Assembly (NCBI RefSeq): GCF_048544455.1 | Contig: NC_133537.1 | Location: forward strand, 18,847,541 to 18,911,540 | Length of the DNA stretch: 64,000 nt | Direction of reading: 5' to 3' | From: Silene latifolia | Taxonomy: Eukaryota; Streptophyta; Magnoliopsida; Caryophyllales; Caryophyllaceae | In this document: piece by piece, positions 22,383-34,200 of the stretch | Layout: every line of letters starts with the position of its first letter | Position numbering within the stretch: position 1 is the stretch's first letter | Position numbers and translations under genes: made by a program | The notes under the pieces: generated by a model | What the model was told of the DNA's origin: nothing | What the model saw: the letters and a program-made list of their open reading frames with translations, nothing else | The model's database searches: none

Positions 22383-25300
22383 ATGCATATACCATACATG
22401 GACGACAACCAACCAATAAAACCACCACTTGCTGTGGATGAAGACGGGAAGGCGACTGTCTTCAACCCGATCTCCAACCAGTCACCCCACATGCTCGCGT
22501 TCCACTTATCATGGCTTTCACTCTTCTCTTGCTTCTTCTCAACCTTCTCCATCCCACCCCTGCTCCCCATCATCAGAGACGACCTGAAACTCACCCCGTC
22601 CGACATCTCGCTAGCTGGGGCAGCCTCCTTTGCAGGGTCCATCTTCTCCCGCCTCCTGATGGGCCCAGCATGCGACACGCTGGGTCCACGTCTCGCCTCT
22701 GCCACCCTCTCCCTTATCACAGCCCCCACAATCTTAGCGGTCTCCCTCGCCTCCACGCCCCTCTCCTTTGCAATTCTACGCCTTCTTGTCGGCCTCTCCC
22801 TAGGCAACTTTGTGGCCAACCAGTTCTGGATGAGTTCCATGTTCTCAGGTCGTGTTGTGGGCCAGGCTAATGCTACCGCGGCTGGTTGGGCTAACACCGG
22901 CTCTGGCATAGCCCAACTCATAATGCCGGTCGCATACACCTTTACCAAATCATGGCGACTGGCGCTCGTTGTTCCCGCAGTTTTCCAGGCTACAACCGCC
23001 ATACTAGTCCTAAAATACACCGTAGACACTCCACACGGATACTACAAAGACTTCCATAGGCAAACATTTCCGAAACAAAATGTAACAAAAATGCTATGGA
23101 CCGGGTTAAAAAACTACCGGGGTTGGATATTAGGGTTGCTATATGCAACTTCATTTGGAGTAGAACTTACAATTGATAACATAATAGCCCAATATTTCTA
23201 CGACGAATTTGGGCTGAAGCTAGAGACAGCAGGAGCAGTGGCAGCGAGTTTTGGGCTAGCAAATTGCTTCTCAAGGCCCATGGGTGGAGCAGTGTCAGAC
23301 TATATGGGCCGGAAGTATGGGATGAGAGGGAGGTTGTGGAGTTTATGGGTGGGGTTAACGGTGGCGGGACTGCTGTGTGTTGAGCTTGGACGGGTGAACT
23401 CCCTATGGGGGTCAATTGGAGTAATGTGTATGTTCTCTGTTTTTGTTCAAGCTTCTTCTGGGATGGTCTTTGGTGTTGTTCCTTTTGTCTCCACAAGGTT
23501 AGTGCCTGTTTCCTCTGTCGTACGCTTAAATTCTTTGTTTCTTCTACTATACTATGATAGATGTAGGGGATGTTAGCTTCATTGACAAGGTATCTAGTGT
23601 AACCAATAAGCTACATTTCATCGTGTTCATCAAGGTACTAGTGTACTACTACTTGCTGGAATAGGAGTATGGCTAATCGAATCTAGTGGATGAACATAAA
23701 TACGATTTGTACTAAAGTTGGGCAAGAAAGTTTCTTACTGCGATTTGGAAAACAAATTAAATTACATCTCATCTTTGATGAAAATGTAACGGGTAACGGA
23801 ATTTATGACCGTAATTGAAAACACAAAATTTCATTGAAGACGGCAATATCCGTCACAAACTTGTGACGGATACCGTTTCCTCTCACAAAATACCCATGAG
23901 AGGTGAGTGGGGGAGCACATGGAGGGTGTCCCACCTTGTCCCCTCTCCCTTTTTGTGAGAGGTCTTCAACTTGTGATGGAATTAGCCCGTCACAAGCAAG
24001 ACGCTTTGGGTAAAAAAAAAAACAGTCCTAATTACTCAACTATCGAATTAACTATTAGACTTATGTTCATTAATTACTAAGTAATCCAGTTAAGAAATGC
24101 CCTTTATTGTAAGCCTAAAAATTCGGTAATGTTGTGCAAGTTGTGTACAAAAGGAATGACAATGTACATGGTGTAACGGTGTATTGTCGTGCGTCACTCT
24201 CAAAATGGAATACAAAGAGTAGTATAGTACAAGCCATTAGAAATTTCGGAGAAATTGCATGGATTTTGTCGTAGAGACCACTACGAATAGATAGCCCCAA
24301 ATTCAGATTCTAAACTCATTACGTTAAATCGTATGATGTTCACTTTATACGGAGTACTAGTTATGGGTTCTCTGCCTACCTTGGCACATGTTCAAAGATT
24401 AACCGTTTTCTACATAAAACAGTTTTGCGGACGTTCATATACCTAATTAATGTACATATTTTAATACCTACCTGGGTAACAGTATATATGAATTTTTGTA
24501 TGTATGATACAGTGTACAGCAAAATTTGAAACCATATACTCCCTTCAATTTCATTTATTGTTCCCCTTTCTTTTTGGCATAAGAAATAAGGGAATTAATT
24601 AGGACCACACAATACACATTACTCCACATCATACTGATTTTCGACCACACAAAGTTGTCCAAAAAAGAAAAGAGGGAACAATAAGGAAAATGGATGGAAA
24701 TGGAAAGAGGAACAATAAATGAAATTGGAGGGAGTATAAGATTTGTGACACAGTTCTCTTTTTTTTTAAGAGTATTGAAAAGGAAAAAAATGAGTATGAC
24801 ATTACTCAAATTAACTCTCCTACTCTTTAATAACTATTTTAATACTTTTAAATACTTTTTTCAAGTTATTAAGAAAATAACATAAAATTACGTAAGTGGA
24901 AATGAAAACCGGATACCGTATATACGGTTTTCAAATATAAGGAAAAACTGTATATAGTATTACGTAAAGTATATATACGGAAAATCCGTATCGAATAAGG
25001 ATACTAAAAAAAATGAGATTTTAAAAGCTTGATATCCGTTTTAAAAACCAATGCCTATATGTCTACCAATCTGCCGAATACCTTGACATTAATATATCAT
25101 ATTTTTTTTTGCTTTAGTTAAGGCGAAAATTCTAGATAATGATTAATGATATAGTGTAGCTCGCAAGTTCTAATCTTCCATCCCATCTATATCATATTGC
25201 ATCCCTATGCATCTTTTTGCCCAAAATTATAACCGGAAAAACACGAAACCTACAGGTCACTAGGAGTAATATCAGGGATGACAGGGAGCGGAGGAACAGT

Positions 25301-25499
25301 CGGAGCAGTGGTAACCCAACTCGTCTTCTTTTCCAACACAGCAAAGCTCTCAACTCATACTGCCCTTTATCTAATGGGTCTTACCATGCTTATTTCTACT
25401 TGCTCCGTCACACTTCTTTACTCCCCGCAATGGGGCGGTATGTTCTGTGCCCCTTCTCCACCTACCTTTGATGACGAAGAATACAACTTACTCGATTAA
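22383..25499 (+). CDS. NRT2.7: High-affinity nitrate transporter, NRT2.7-like (two exons)
   Basis: Exons are 22383-23497 and 25256-25499. The intron starts CACAAG/GTTAGT and ends CCTACAG/GTCACT, and the joined frame gives 452 aa. The protein belongs to the nitrate-nitrite porter family of the major facilitator superfamily, with about 12 membrane segments. Residues 94-103 (GPACDTLGPR) form the MFS loop motif and 167-175 (AGWANTGSG) the nitrate signature. The N-terminus (SPHMLAFHLSWLSLFSCFFSTFSIPPL) resembles Arabidopsis NRT2.7 rather than NRT2.1. NRT2.7 loads nitrate into seed vacuoles at the tonoplast, so this role is inferred. It is about 40 residues shorter than Arabidopsis NRT2.7 (roughly 490), mainly in the central loop and tail. 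A second ATG at 22398 (ACATGG) has the better context. All residues are in frame, so the gene looks functional. The 1.76 kb intron holds two MITEs. Confidence 0.9.
23826..24012. mobile_element. MITE in the NRT2.7-like intron (GAAGACGGC family)
   Basis: Its TTGAAGACGGC start, the CCGTCAC...GTGACGG inverted pair, the CACATGG...CCACCTTGTCCCC centre and the CCCGTCAC end all recur at 48621-48800. Two matching copies in unrelated places show it is mobile. Its ends are imperfect inverted repeats, and it has no coding capacity. Confidence 0.6.
24539..24734. mobile_element. Stowaway-like MITE in the NRT2.7-like intron
   Basis: The 196-base element begins CTCCCTTCAATTTCATTTAT and ends with its reverse complement (ATAAATGAAATTGGAGGGAG). 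It is flanked on both sides by TA (24537-24538 and 24735-24736). CTCCCT ends and a TA target duplication are the marks of Stowaway elements, mobilised by Tc1/mariner transposases. Confidence 0.85.
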
Positions 25500-25781
25500 G
25501 ATGATCTTGGCCAATGTTGCTCATGTTGATATATACAGTATCATAGTATACCATAGAGTTGATGAATTATTTAAGTGATAAGTATTTGTATCTATACTTT
25601 GCTTAAAGACCATTTCCAAATTTGTTCGAACGTATAAGGTGAACTTTACGTTCTTGTATGTTGTATCTGTGATCATTCTATCTTTTGAAATTTAACAGCT
25701 GAATTATACTTGTATGTTTAGACCTATGCAATATGCATATATGCAACATATGGATACGACACAATTGATCCCATACACAAA
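25500..25781. other. 3' flank of the NRT2.7-like gene
   Basis: It presumably holds the 3' UTR and polyadenylation region. It is AT-rich, and I recognise no motif firmly. Confidence 0.4.
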
Positions 25782-26590
25782 TCAATACTATATATTAAAT
25801 CCAGAAACCAAGGGACTTCAATGTAATTAAAGAAAGTTATACAAATTAATTATACTATATAGTTTTAAATCAATAGCACTGTGTGATGGACCCAATTAAG
25901 GGATCTTAATACAAATATTATATAGTTTGGGTTAAAATTAAATTATATAGAAGTTTGGTAATTTTCCTAAATATGGTCAATTTCCTTAAAATAAAATAAT
26001 TAATTAAAATGGTCAATTTCCTTAAAATAAATTGTACTATATTGTATAATTCTTTCGATTTGATTTAATACATATTTGTAATATATTTACATAAATATAT
26101 AATCATCTTAAAATTGCATGCCTAAATAGTAAAAGGAATTTCGTAAGTAAAGAAAAGAATTGTAGTAACATTGGATATAATTATATGATAGTAATCAGTG
26201 AAAGTGGTAGAAATAACGAGAGTAGTGAAATAATAAATATTTATGCGACAATAGTAAAAGTAACAATAATTACGGCGAGAGTAATAAAATTATCAATATT
26301 AATGCGGCATTAGTGACAGTAACAATAATTACGGCAGAAGTAAGAAAGTAACAATGATTACGGCAAGTAGTGAAATGTTATTACTATTGTTTCATTAATA
26401 AGAGTAAAATATTAATAGCGGGAGTAGTGAATTTGTCACAGATTTTATTTCATCGTAATTTTAGGATATGTCAGAGAAAAATATATTAATGTTAAATTTA
26501 TGGGTTATGCAACTTTAAATAATTTTATTTAATGAAAAAAAATTAAAGGTAAGTAGAGGTAGCCCGGGCGAAGCCGGTCACCAATACTAG
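25782..26590 (+). mobile_element. Non-autonomous Helitron
   Basis: It begins TCAATACTATATATTAAATC after an A, and ends with a GC-rich hairpin (GCCCGGGCGAAGCCGG) followed about ten bases later by CTAG and a T. These are the features of Helitrons (5' TC, 3' hairpin then CTRR, insertion between A and T). The 809-base body is AT-rich with short AGTAACAATAATTACGGC repeats (26250-26400) and no Rep/helicase frame. A related fragment lies at 12960-13445. Confidence 0.6.
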
Positions 26591-26690
26591 TAACCCACTG
26601 AAATAAGAACCAAAACTCAAGCCCAGCTTGTTCAACCAGTAGCTAGCCTGAACTTTGATCGATCGACACTAACCCAATCCAAAATTATAC

Positions 26691-26819
26691 AACAACATTA
26701 CCTCAGTGCCTCGTGTTTGGATCCTCTCCAGTACCCTCAAAGTACTGGAGGGTCCGGTTCTTTTCTAGGGTCAAGATCATTTTGTCCTTTCCAATCATAT
26801 GGTCCATATTATTTATGAT

Positions 26820-26859
<40 letters not shown>

Positions 26860-27538
26860 ATTTTCCTCTTCCGTAGCTTCATCATCAATGGTGGTCCAAG
26901 AAATTGGTTCATATAGCCATGCCTTGCCACGGTGCCCCCACCCCAAATACCCACCCCTGAGATCCACGGTAAATCACCCCACCGTCATTTTTATCATACC
27001 GTTATCTTTTCCGTACCGTCACACTGGAGAAATAGAAAGCCACTTCGGAGCAGCCTTGAACTTTTTCCTTAATTTGTCTACTTCAAAATTTAGATTGATG
27101 AGAGAGTTACTAATGGTGGATCATGGAGTTGTTTGCTATGGAGATTGAATTTGAAGAAAACAATAAGGAAAAATAATGGGGAAGATGGGTACCAGGTAGA
27201 AATAGGATGAAAGAAATCTTAGCCCTAACTTTTTCTATCCCTCCACGTGCCTCTAGATTAGCTTGGTACTGGACCTCCAGTACTTATGAGGTACTGGAGA
27301 GGAGCCGAACTCCAGTGCCTCAATGGCTTCCGCAAATTGCGGGGTAGGAGGGGTCGGATGTACGCAGCCTTGCCCTTGTGTTAGCAACACAAAGAGGCTG
27401 TTTTCGAATGACTCAAGATGAAAATTGCGTCGAGAACTACATTGAAAGACCGCTACTTCACAAAAGAAAGAAGCGCAGCCACTTTATTGAGCCATTTTGA
27501 TTTATTCCATTATAATCCATAACCAGAGAGTAATCCAT
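26691..27538 (-). mobile_element. Au-like SINE, interrupted by a Mutator-like element
   Basis: Minus-strand text includes GCTGCGTACATCCGACCCC and a GAGGCACTGAGGTAATGTTG 3' end, as in the plant Au SINE family. A 20-base direct repeat, AACCCAATCCAAAATTATAC, lies at 26671-26690 and 27539-27558 and looks like the target duplication of the SINE. Removing the 600-base element at 26713-27312 and one 9-base repeat restores a SINE-sized unit of about 240 bases. A and B boxes were not clearly seen. Confidence 0.6.
26713..27312. mobile_element. Mutator-like non-autonomous element in the SINE
   Basis: A perfect 9-base direct repeat CAGTGCCTC (26704-26712, 27313-27321) flanks it. The ends are inverted repeats of about 45 bases (CTCCTCTCCAGTACC-type text at both ends, around 26719 and 27306). 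Nine-base duplications and long inverted ends mark Mutator-like elements. The interior has a run of 34 A (26824-26857) and no transposase. Confidence 0.85.
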
Positions 27539-27558
27539 AACCCAATCCAAAATTATAC

Positions 27559-28257
27559 TACACAAAAAATAACCCCTACTCTAAACTACGTTGGAAGAAA
27601 GGCCACTGTGTGTGAGCTCAGAAAAGTATTCACACAATAGGCCGAGGATGCTTGCTGTAAATCGTTTACTTTGCCCAATATTTCAGTCCTGTCTATCATA
27701 TTTATACAATGAAAAAGAATAGTAAAAAATAAAATTGCATAGTCGAGCTTTCGATGATATTGCCCACCTCTAAGTGAGAGTAGCTGGGGAGCAATCAATT
27801 ATCATACAGAAGATTCGAAGAGGGAAAGAGGGAGAGGATTTTTCTCCCAAATCTTTACTATGTTCAAAGGATTTTAATTTGACATCTAAAAGCGAAAAAT
27901 CTATCCCTTCATTTCCTTCCATCCATCCAATTTCCTTCCATCCAATTTCCTTCCATCCAATTTATCCAACCAAACAGCGAGTGACTTCAATAAGCAAACT
28001 TTAACACCAGAAAAAGACTACATAATAAACGATTAAAAATACCACGGGAGATCAAATTTCAAATATGGTAGACATGATGAAAAACAGGTTAGTCTAGTTT
28101 ATTTCCGCATAATCAAGGAAAATGACAGTAACGAGACCAACCAGCATTCCATGCTCCAAAACTATTGCAGACTCCATTAGAAGAATCAATGTCCTACGAC
28201 TGTCGATCTAGAGTACCAAAGCAATTAAATAATTCAAAGACATTCCGTATGTTGACT
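27559..28257. other. Downstream region of the mL41 gene
   Basis: The 3' UTR of mL41 should lie in the right part. A three-unit repeat of about 15 bases (TTCCTTCCATCCAAT) is at about 27914-27961. No coding region is recognised. Confidence 0.4.
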
Positions 28258-31200
28258 TTATTTCGATTGATCAGCGTTCTCGGATGTCGAGGTGTTAAGG
28301 GCACACTGAGAGACATAGGGTTTCAGCTGCAACAAAGGGAACCACGATTATCAATCTCCACTTTACATACAAAAAGCTATGAGTTAACAAGCACAATAAA
28401 ATAATAAATATTTGAGAATGGAACGATATATACGCACGCACGAGGGACAACTTAATACTGAATATCAATTAGGCAAAGTAAACAAAACAATGTTGACGGG
28501 GTCATTCGCTGTTTATAGGCTACCTAATACATAGAAGGCATGCAATGGAACCATTTCCAAGAAAAACAAAATGCAACGTGTATAGGTTAAACGGTGTGAT
28601 TGCTGTTGCTTATTAGGAAGTTCATCATAACAATCTTAGTCTATAAGTTTGGCTTAAGTTTTGAGTTAACATCATTCTATATATTAATCCTCTAACTCCC
28701 TGCTGACATGGCATCTTATATTTTAAGTAATGATTACGTGGCAAGCACTGGCTCATTCACCATCCGTCTCACCAGAAAACAAGCAACAGCCACTTCGTGC
28801 TATCAATGGCTGTGTGAGTTCTATACACAGCCACGCATAAGCCCGAAACCCGACATTGGTTCGAAACCGTTTGCGCACACCATCGTCAGCGTGCACCACC
28901 AAACAGATCACTACACTGCCCAACTGCACAATCACGGTGATTATTGAGCACTCTACCTGCCACTATTATTTTGATGGGGATGGAATTCATTTGGGATGGG
29001 CTCTTTGTATTTAATTGAAATATTTTATTTGGGTTGAACTTTAAAATAGAAAGGACGGCTGATTTGTGAATGAGTTGATTTGGGGCATTCTAATTTTTAC
29101 GGGTTTGGTGTATACTATACGGGTATGAGAAACTCATATTTCATGCGTTTATTACAAAGTGTATATGTCGGCCGTCGGGTAAGAAAACTAGCTCTATCGC
29201 AAACAAACCCAATGAATAATTTTACATTGTATGCACCTTTTCAAGTCAACTTCCAATAGTAGTTATATCGAAAATCCATTAAAATCTAAATATATGACAT
29301 GAAAAAAAACAATGAAATTACTAAACCATCTTTTAATTAAACTATATCAAAAAATACCCATAATATAGAAATCGGATAAGTTAGGTGGATATAATTTTAT
29401 AACTCCTTCACTTCAAAATATGCGTGAATATATTTCGTCTAACCCTTGCTATTATGTTAAATAAACAAGATTAATAAAGAGAGTTAATCTTATTTTCTTA
29501 CAACATACGAGTAGAATAAAAGCGACATCTAAGAGGAAGTGAACGGCAAGAAAATTGGGGCACTATCTACATATGTAACTTATCCGAATAGTATTCCCTC
29601 CTATTCTAAGAAAGCCCAATTTCATTAAAATATCCTCACAAATCTTTAAAAAAAGTTGGCAATTCAAAAGAATTGAATATATATTATTAAGGTCATTTTT
29701 CATATTCCTCACGTATAAGTTACAAACATAATTGTTTTTTTTTTATATTTTAGAACTAAATCTACATTCTTCTCAATTTTAACTTTTTTTTTTTCGGATT
29801 GACGTCTTTCTTAATTTTAATGGGTTAGCGATTACTGACAGTAGTATAATTTTAAGGATTAATCAACGTGAATAATCCAAACTATTGACCATCTTCTTAT
29901 AATAATCCGAACTTCATTTTAACACACAATAAACCAAACTATTGGCCCATCTTCTCGTGACGATCTCGAGTAACCGGCTACTTGTTTAACCGGTTAAGTA
30001 ACCTCTCTTATTTGTTTTTTCCTTTTTTATAAACCTCGTAGTCCCTTGTTTTTAGAGTCTTAACTGAGACATCTAATCCTCACAAACCCACTTCTTCCTC
30101 ACCATATCACCACCCCCAAAACCAGGGGCGGATCCAGGATTCAAATCTACGGTGGGCTAACAAATTTACTCGTTGGAAAAATTTTCTTTCTAAAATGCTA
30201 TATAAGACTTGGAATTGATAATTATACGTGGTTTACCCTAAACTGCTTCATTTTAACGTATTTTTCGTGATATTTGAAGCAACAATAATTTTAAAATTAT
30301 GAGATTTTTAAGACATTATACTACGGATTACTTTAGTTTTTGTGCATTAAATAAAGTGACTATGAGTATGGGGTACTGGGGTGGACATTTTGTATAAGAA
30401 GTATAAAAACTCAAGTAGCAAGAAATGTAAGGATACCGTCATACAACTACTACAGTCTACAACCAAAAATAAGTGTAAAAATAAGATAGGTATAAATACA
30501 AACAAAAAAGTTGAAAATTTCTCCCTATTGGGTTTCGAACCTACAATCAAAAGAATAGGAGACAAGTATTCTACCACAAAACCAAGTGTATTTTCATGCT
30601 TTTATGTTACACCTTGTTATATATATTTGGAATAATTGATAAGAATAATCCCACCTTTGACACATCTTCTTAAAATGGTCTCACCTTTTAATAATCCGAA
30701 AACAATCCCACCTTTAAAGCATATCTTCTCAAAATAAGCCTTCACCTGTTGCTTACCTACAATAAAAGGTAATTTGTTTCTTCTATATGTAAATTCCATC
30801 CTCCCAACCCAATGAACCCATTATTCTTGCTCGTTTATATTTCTTGTTGTTGCCAGACAACCAATCCAAGATGTAGATACTTTTTTTTTTTGTTGTTTCT
30901 TTGTTATTTTTGTACTTCGTATATTCTTTCCCCCTCGTTTCTTATAGGCGTTTTACGACACCGCGAGACGAATCAATGGAGCCACTAGATTTATCTCACA
31001 AAATCATTGTGCCCTTTATTTTCGGTAACAGCTAAGTGAAACCCCTGTCATTTGTGCATTAAAATGGTTTTTGTCTTTTCATAAACTAATTCGAGTCACC
31101 CGATAATCACCTATTCTCTTACCATTATTCTATATATAATGGAATGTTACCTTAAATTAAACTCTGTAAATCAATAAAATGCTATGTATTATGGAGCAAA

Positions 31201-34200
31201 TTATAAGTAACAGATTAAAACTACGAGTATGTGATGACATAATGATGGGAGCTTGTATTTCACCACTGAGTGAAAGTAAAGGGTATATGTGTTTTTGTTT
31301 CATTCCTGTGGTTCCGTCGATTTGTACAGCGTCATTATCAACGCCTTTCTTATACAACGTGTACATTTCTCTCCTTGTATTTGTATTTTTCTAAATCTTA
31401 ATTGCAAAGACTAGTTTCGAATATTGCTCTCATAAAGAGTGTGTGGATCATGAACAATTTGAAAGTGCAAGGACAGAGAAAAGAAAGAATAAAGGAGAGC
31501 AATTATGAATGGAATTATGGAAGTATATAATTAGAGAGAAGAAATAAAGCGAGGGAACTTGGAAAGATGGTTATACGAGTATTTGGTATAAGAAATATAA
31601 AAAAAAAAAGTTACCTTCTATTATAGGTCACTAATAGGTAAAGACCTATTTTGAGAAGATATGCTACAAAGGTGGAATTGTTTTCGGATTATTAAAAGGT
31701 GAGATCATTTTGGGAAGACATGTCAAAGGTGGGATTATTATTATCAATTATTCCTATATATTTTTGTTTCTTCAGAAAAGAGGTTGGGCTCCAGCCCATA
31801 TAGCCCTTGGGCTGGATCCGCCCCTGCCCAAAACCACTATCAGCCATTGCCGGCAGCCACAAATACCAACCATCTCAGAAGCCGCCACTCCCTTTTCGTT
31901 TTCCGGCGTCGACCGTCCAATTCACATCTCCCAATTCACGCATTTGTGCATTTCGTCGTTGATTCCTTTGGACGATGCAACTACATACCACCTCGGCGAA
32001 CCAAGAGCCCTCGACAACCACTCGCTCCACCGCCGACGATTATTACCCTCTTTAGCCCCACCCTATCCATTTATTTCATATTCAAATGATAGATCTAGAA
32101 AAAATGAAAGAGAGATTTAAACAATTAACTGTACCATGCGCCTAGTCAGAAAATTCCGATCCGGAAATGGCCTTCGTTGGCCGGAGACTGACAACAAAAC
32201 GGTGCCGGATCTCCGGCGAAAGTCGGATGGTTAAGGGTGTGTGCTTGACAGGATAGAGGAAAGGGAAAAGATGAGGGAAGTCGAACTCTGGCGAAGCGGC
32301 GACATCATATTACACGGCCGATGATGGCGGTTGCCGTACCAATATTATTATTATTAATAGGGTGGTAGACTGGTAGTGTATGGATCGTAGGAGGTGTTGT
32401 TATGTGTTGCTGGGGACCTGGGTTGCAGGGCCGTCCCGGACATTTTGGGGGCCCTGTGCGAGATTTGTAAAATAGGCCCCTTAATTATTAGCGATATTTT
32501 ATATTTTATGAAAAGATAAAATAATTTTAAAACAAGCATTTAATTTTTTTTTTACAAAAATACAAACATTTTATCTTCGTTCTGTGAAAAAAAAAAAAGA
32601 CACCTTTGTATATGATATAAATAAACTTTTGTATCTTCAAATACCATCAATTTGTAAGACCTTTGTATATGATATAAATAAACTTTTGTATCTTCAAATA
32701 CCATCAATTTGTAAGAGTATCATGGTGGTAATTTAACAAGGGTTCTACCATTGACGCGGGTTCGAACCTTGGTAGAGCATTATTTTATTTCATTTTCAAA
32801 AGCAACTGAAAGTTCAAAATTGTAGTTGTAGAGGATCGAACCTAGAATGCCTAGAAAAGTGGTGCATATACTTACCAATTACACTACAGGATTCCTGATG
32901 ATTTTCATATACGTTAAATATTATATATCATTAGTATACAGTCGTTTCGCTAATAATGGGGCCCTTTAAAATTGGGGGCCCTGTTCCGCCGCACGGGTTG
33001 AACACCCTATGGGCCGGCCCTGCTGGGTTGTTATGTAGAATCATTGTTTTTTTATTATTAATTATCATTATTATTATTAACTTTTTTATTAATTGGTTGC
33101 CACATCATACTTTTACCTGATGTAATAGGTAACAAAATTGCCGAGTCTATTATGGGAGGACTAGTTCAATAGTGCGGATTATTCTGAAATTAAAAGAAGT
33201 TTGGATTATTTTAGGAAGACGCCTCATAGTTTGGATTATTCCCATTAATTAATCCTAATTTTAAACTCTGAATCATTTCATAAGATTTAAGTATGCTCCT
33301 TAATACTCCAAATTATAACCTTTAATGTAAATATGATTTGAAATCATTTTTATCTCTCTATAAATTATAACAGACCCGTGAATTTCACGGATTATAACCT
33401 AGTCCTACTTTATTTTTAGAGTGAAGATGCACCATTTCACCTGAAGATATTACTTACGATGGCAGTCTCCAACATAGCAGCAATCTAAAGAAAATTAAAT
33501 GTCTTTACTAATACAACTAGATATCAACAATCATCTAATTAAATATTTTTAAACAGACCAAAAAAGTAATATTCCCACAACAGCAAATAGAGGATCCTCT
33601 TTTGGTTTATTCGTATTAGTAAGAATGTAAGATTGCCAGAAAGATATATTTGATACTCAACGAGTGTTTGACGTACGAATTGACTTAATCACATCATAAC
33701 TCTTAAGCTAAACCATGTCATCACTCACCAGAACACTGTCTGTTAGACTGTGTTAGACTGTTACTCTGTTGGCGACATTGATTATGAACCTACCCTTCTA
33801 TCAAACAAACCCCAGTCGTAAAAACAGCCAAATTCCTAAAGTAAAACAACGTGAAATAGTCCTGTTACCTTAGGCTAATATATTGGGAGTTCATTTGTAA
33901 TAATAACACAAAACGCAAGACTAGTGGGGATGTGATCCGGTACCTTAAAATCCATAAGATCGGGTACAACATAAACAGGGAGCTTTTCTTGCACAACCAC
34001 ATAGCCACCTGCACCAAAACCTTCCATGTTACTTGCTACAAAGGAATAAAAAAATGAATGCTGGGATTAATGAAATCCTTCAACATAAGCCATAACACTC
34101 TTCCTACCATTACCAATAGTGAGGGTTCTGTCGTTCTGATAACAAGCTTTGAATATCAATTAGAAAACCAGTTAACGTTTGTTTTAACTTTTAACTTACA

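Larger units (their letters stand above)
29856..33255. mobile_element. Mutator-like element A in mL41 intron 2
   Basis: A perfect 9-base duplication TAATTTTAA (29847-29855, 33256-33264) flanks inverted ends GGATTAATCAACGTGAATAA and GGATTAATTAATGGGAATAA (read inward). It was later invaded by two hAT elements. Between them (about 31835-32250) is GC-richer DNA that could be a captured host fragment; I cannot name it. No transposase remains. Confidence 0.85.
28676..33402 (+). mobile_element. Putative Helitron in mL41 intron 2
   Basis: The left edge reads TCTATATATTAATCCTC, a common Helitron 5' start. The right edge has the hairpin CCCGTGAATTTCACGG, eight bases, then CTAG and T (33399-33403), a typical 3' end. 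The base before the start is T instead of the expected A, which weakens the left boundary. All the nested elements below lie within it. Confidence 0.45.

Noticed and set aside
22358-23029. 223-aa minus-strand frame and the 119-aa plus-strand frame over the transporter
   Set aside because: Both are shadows of the NRT2.7-like exon 1 in other frames and have no motif.
28165-28404. 79-aa plus-strand frame near 28.2 kb
   Set aside because: It overlaps mL41 exon 3, which lies on the other strand and fits splice sites and the family sequence exactly.
31710-32120. 136-aa and 101-aa plus-strand frames as a host gene
   Set aside because: They cross the right edge of hAT 1 and its target duplication, so the frame is made from two joined transposons. 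The GC-rich part is reported only as a possible captured fragment.
32720-32850. tRNA gene in hAT element 2
   Set aside because: Only B-box-like GGTTCGAACC text is present. No full cloverleaf or A box could be drawn by eye.
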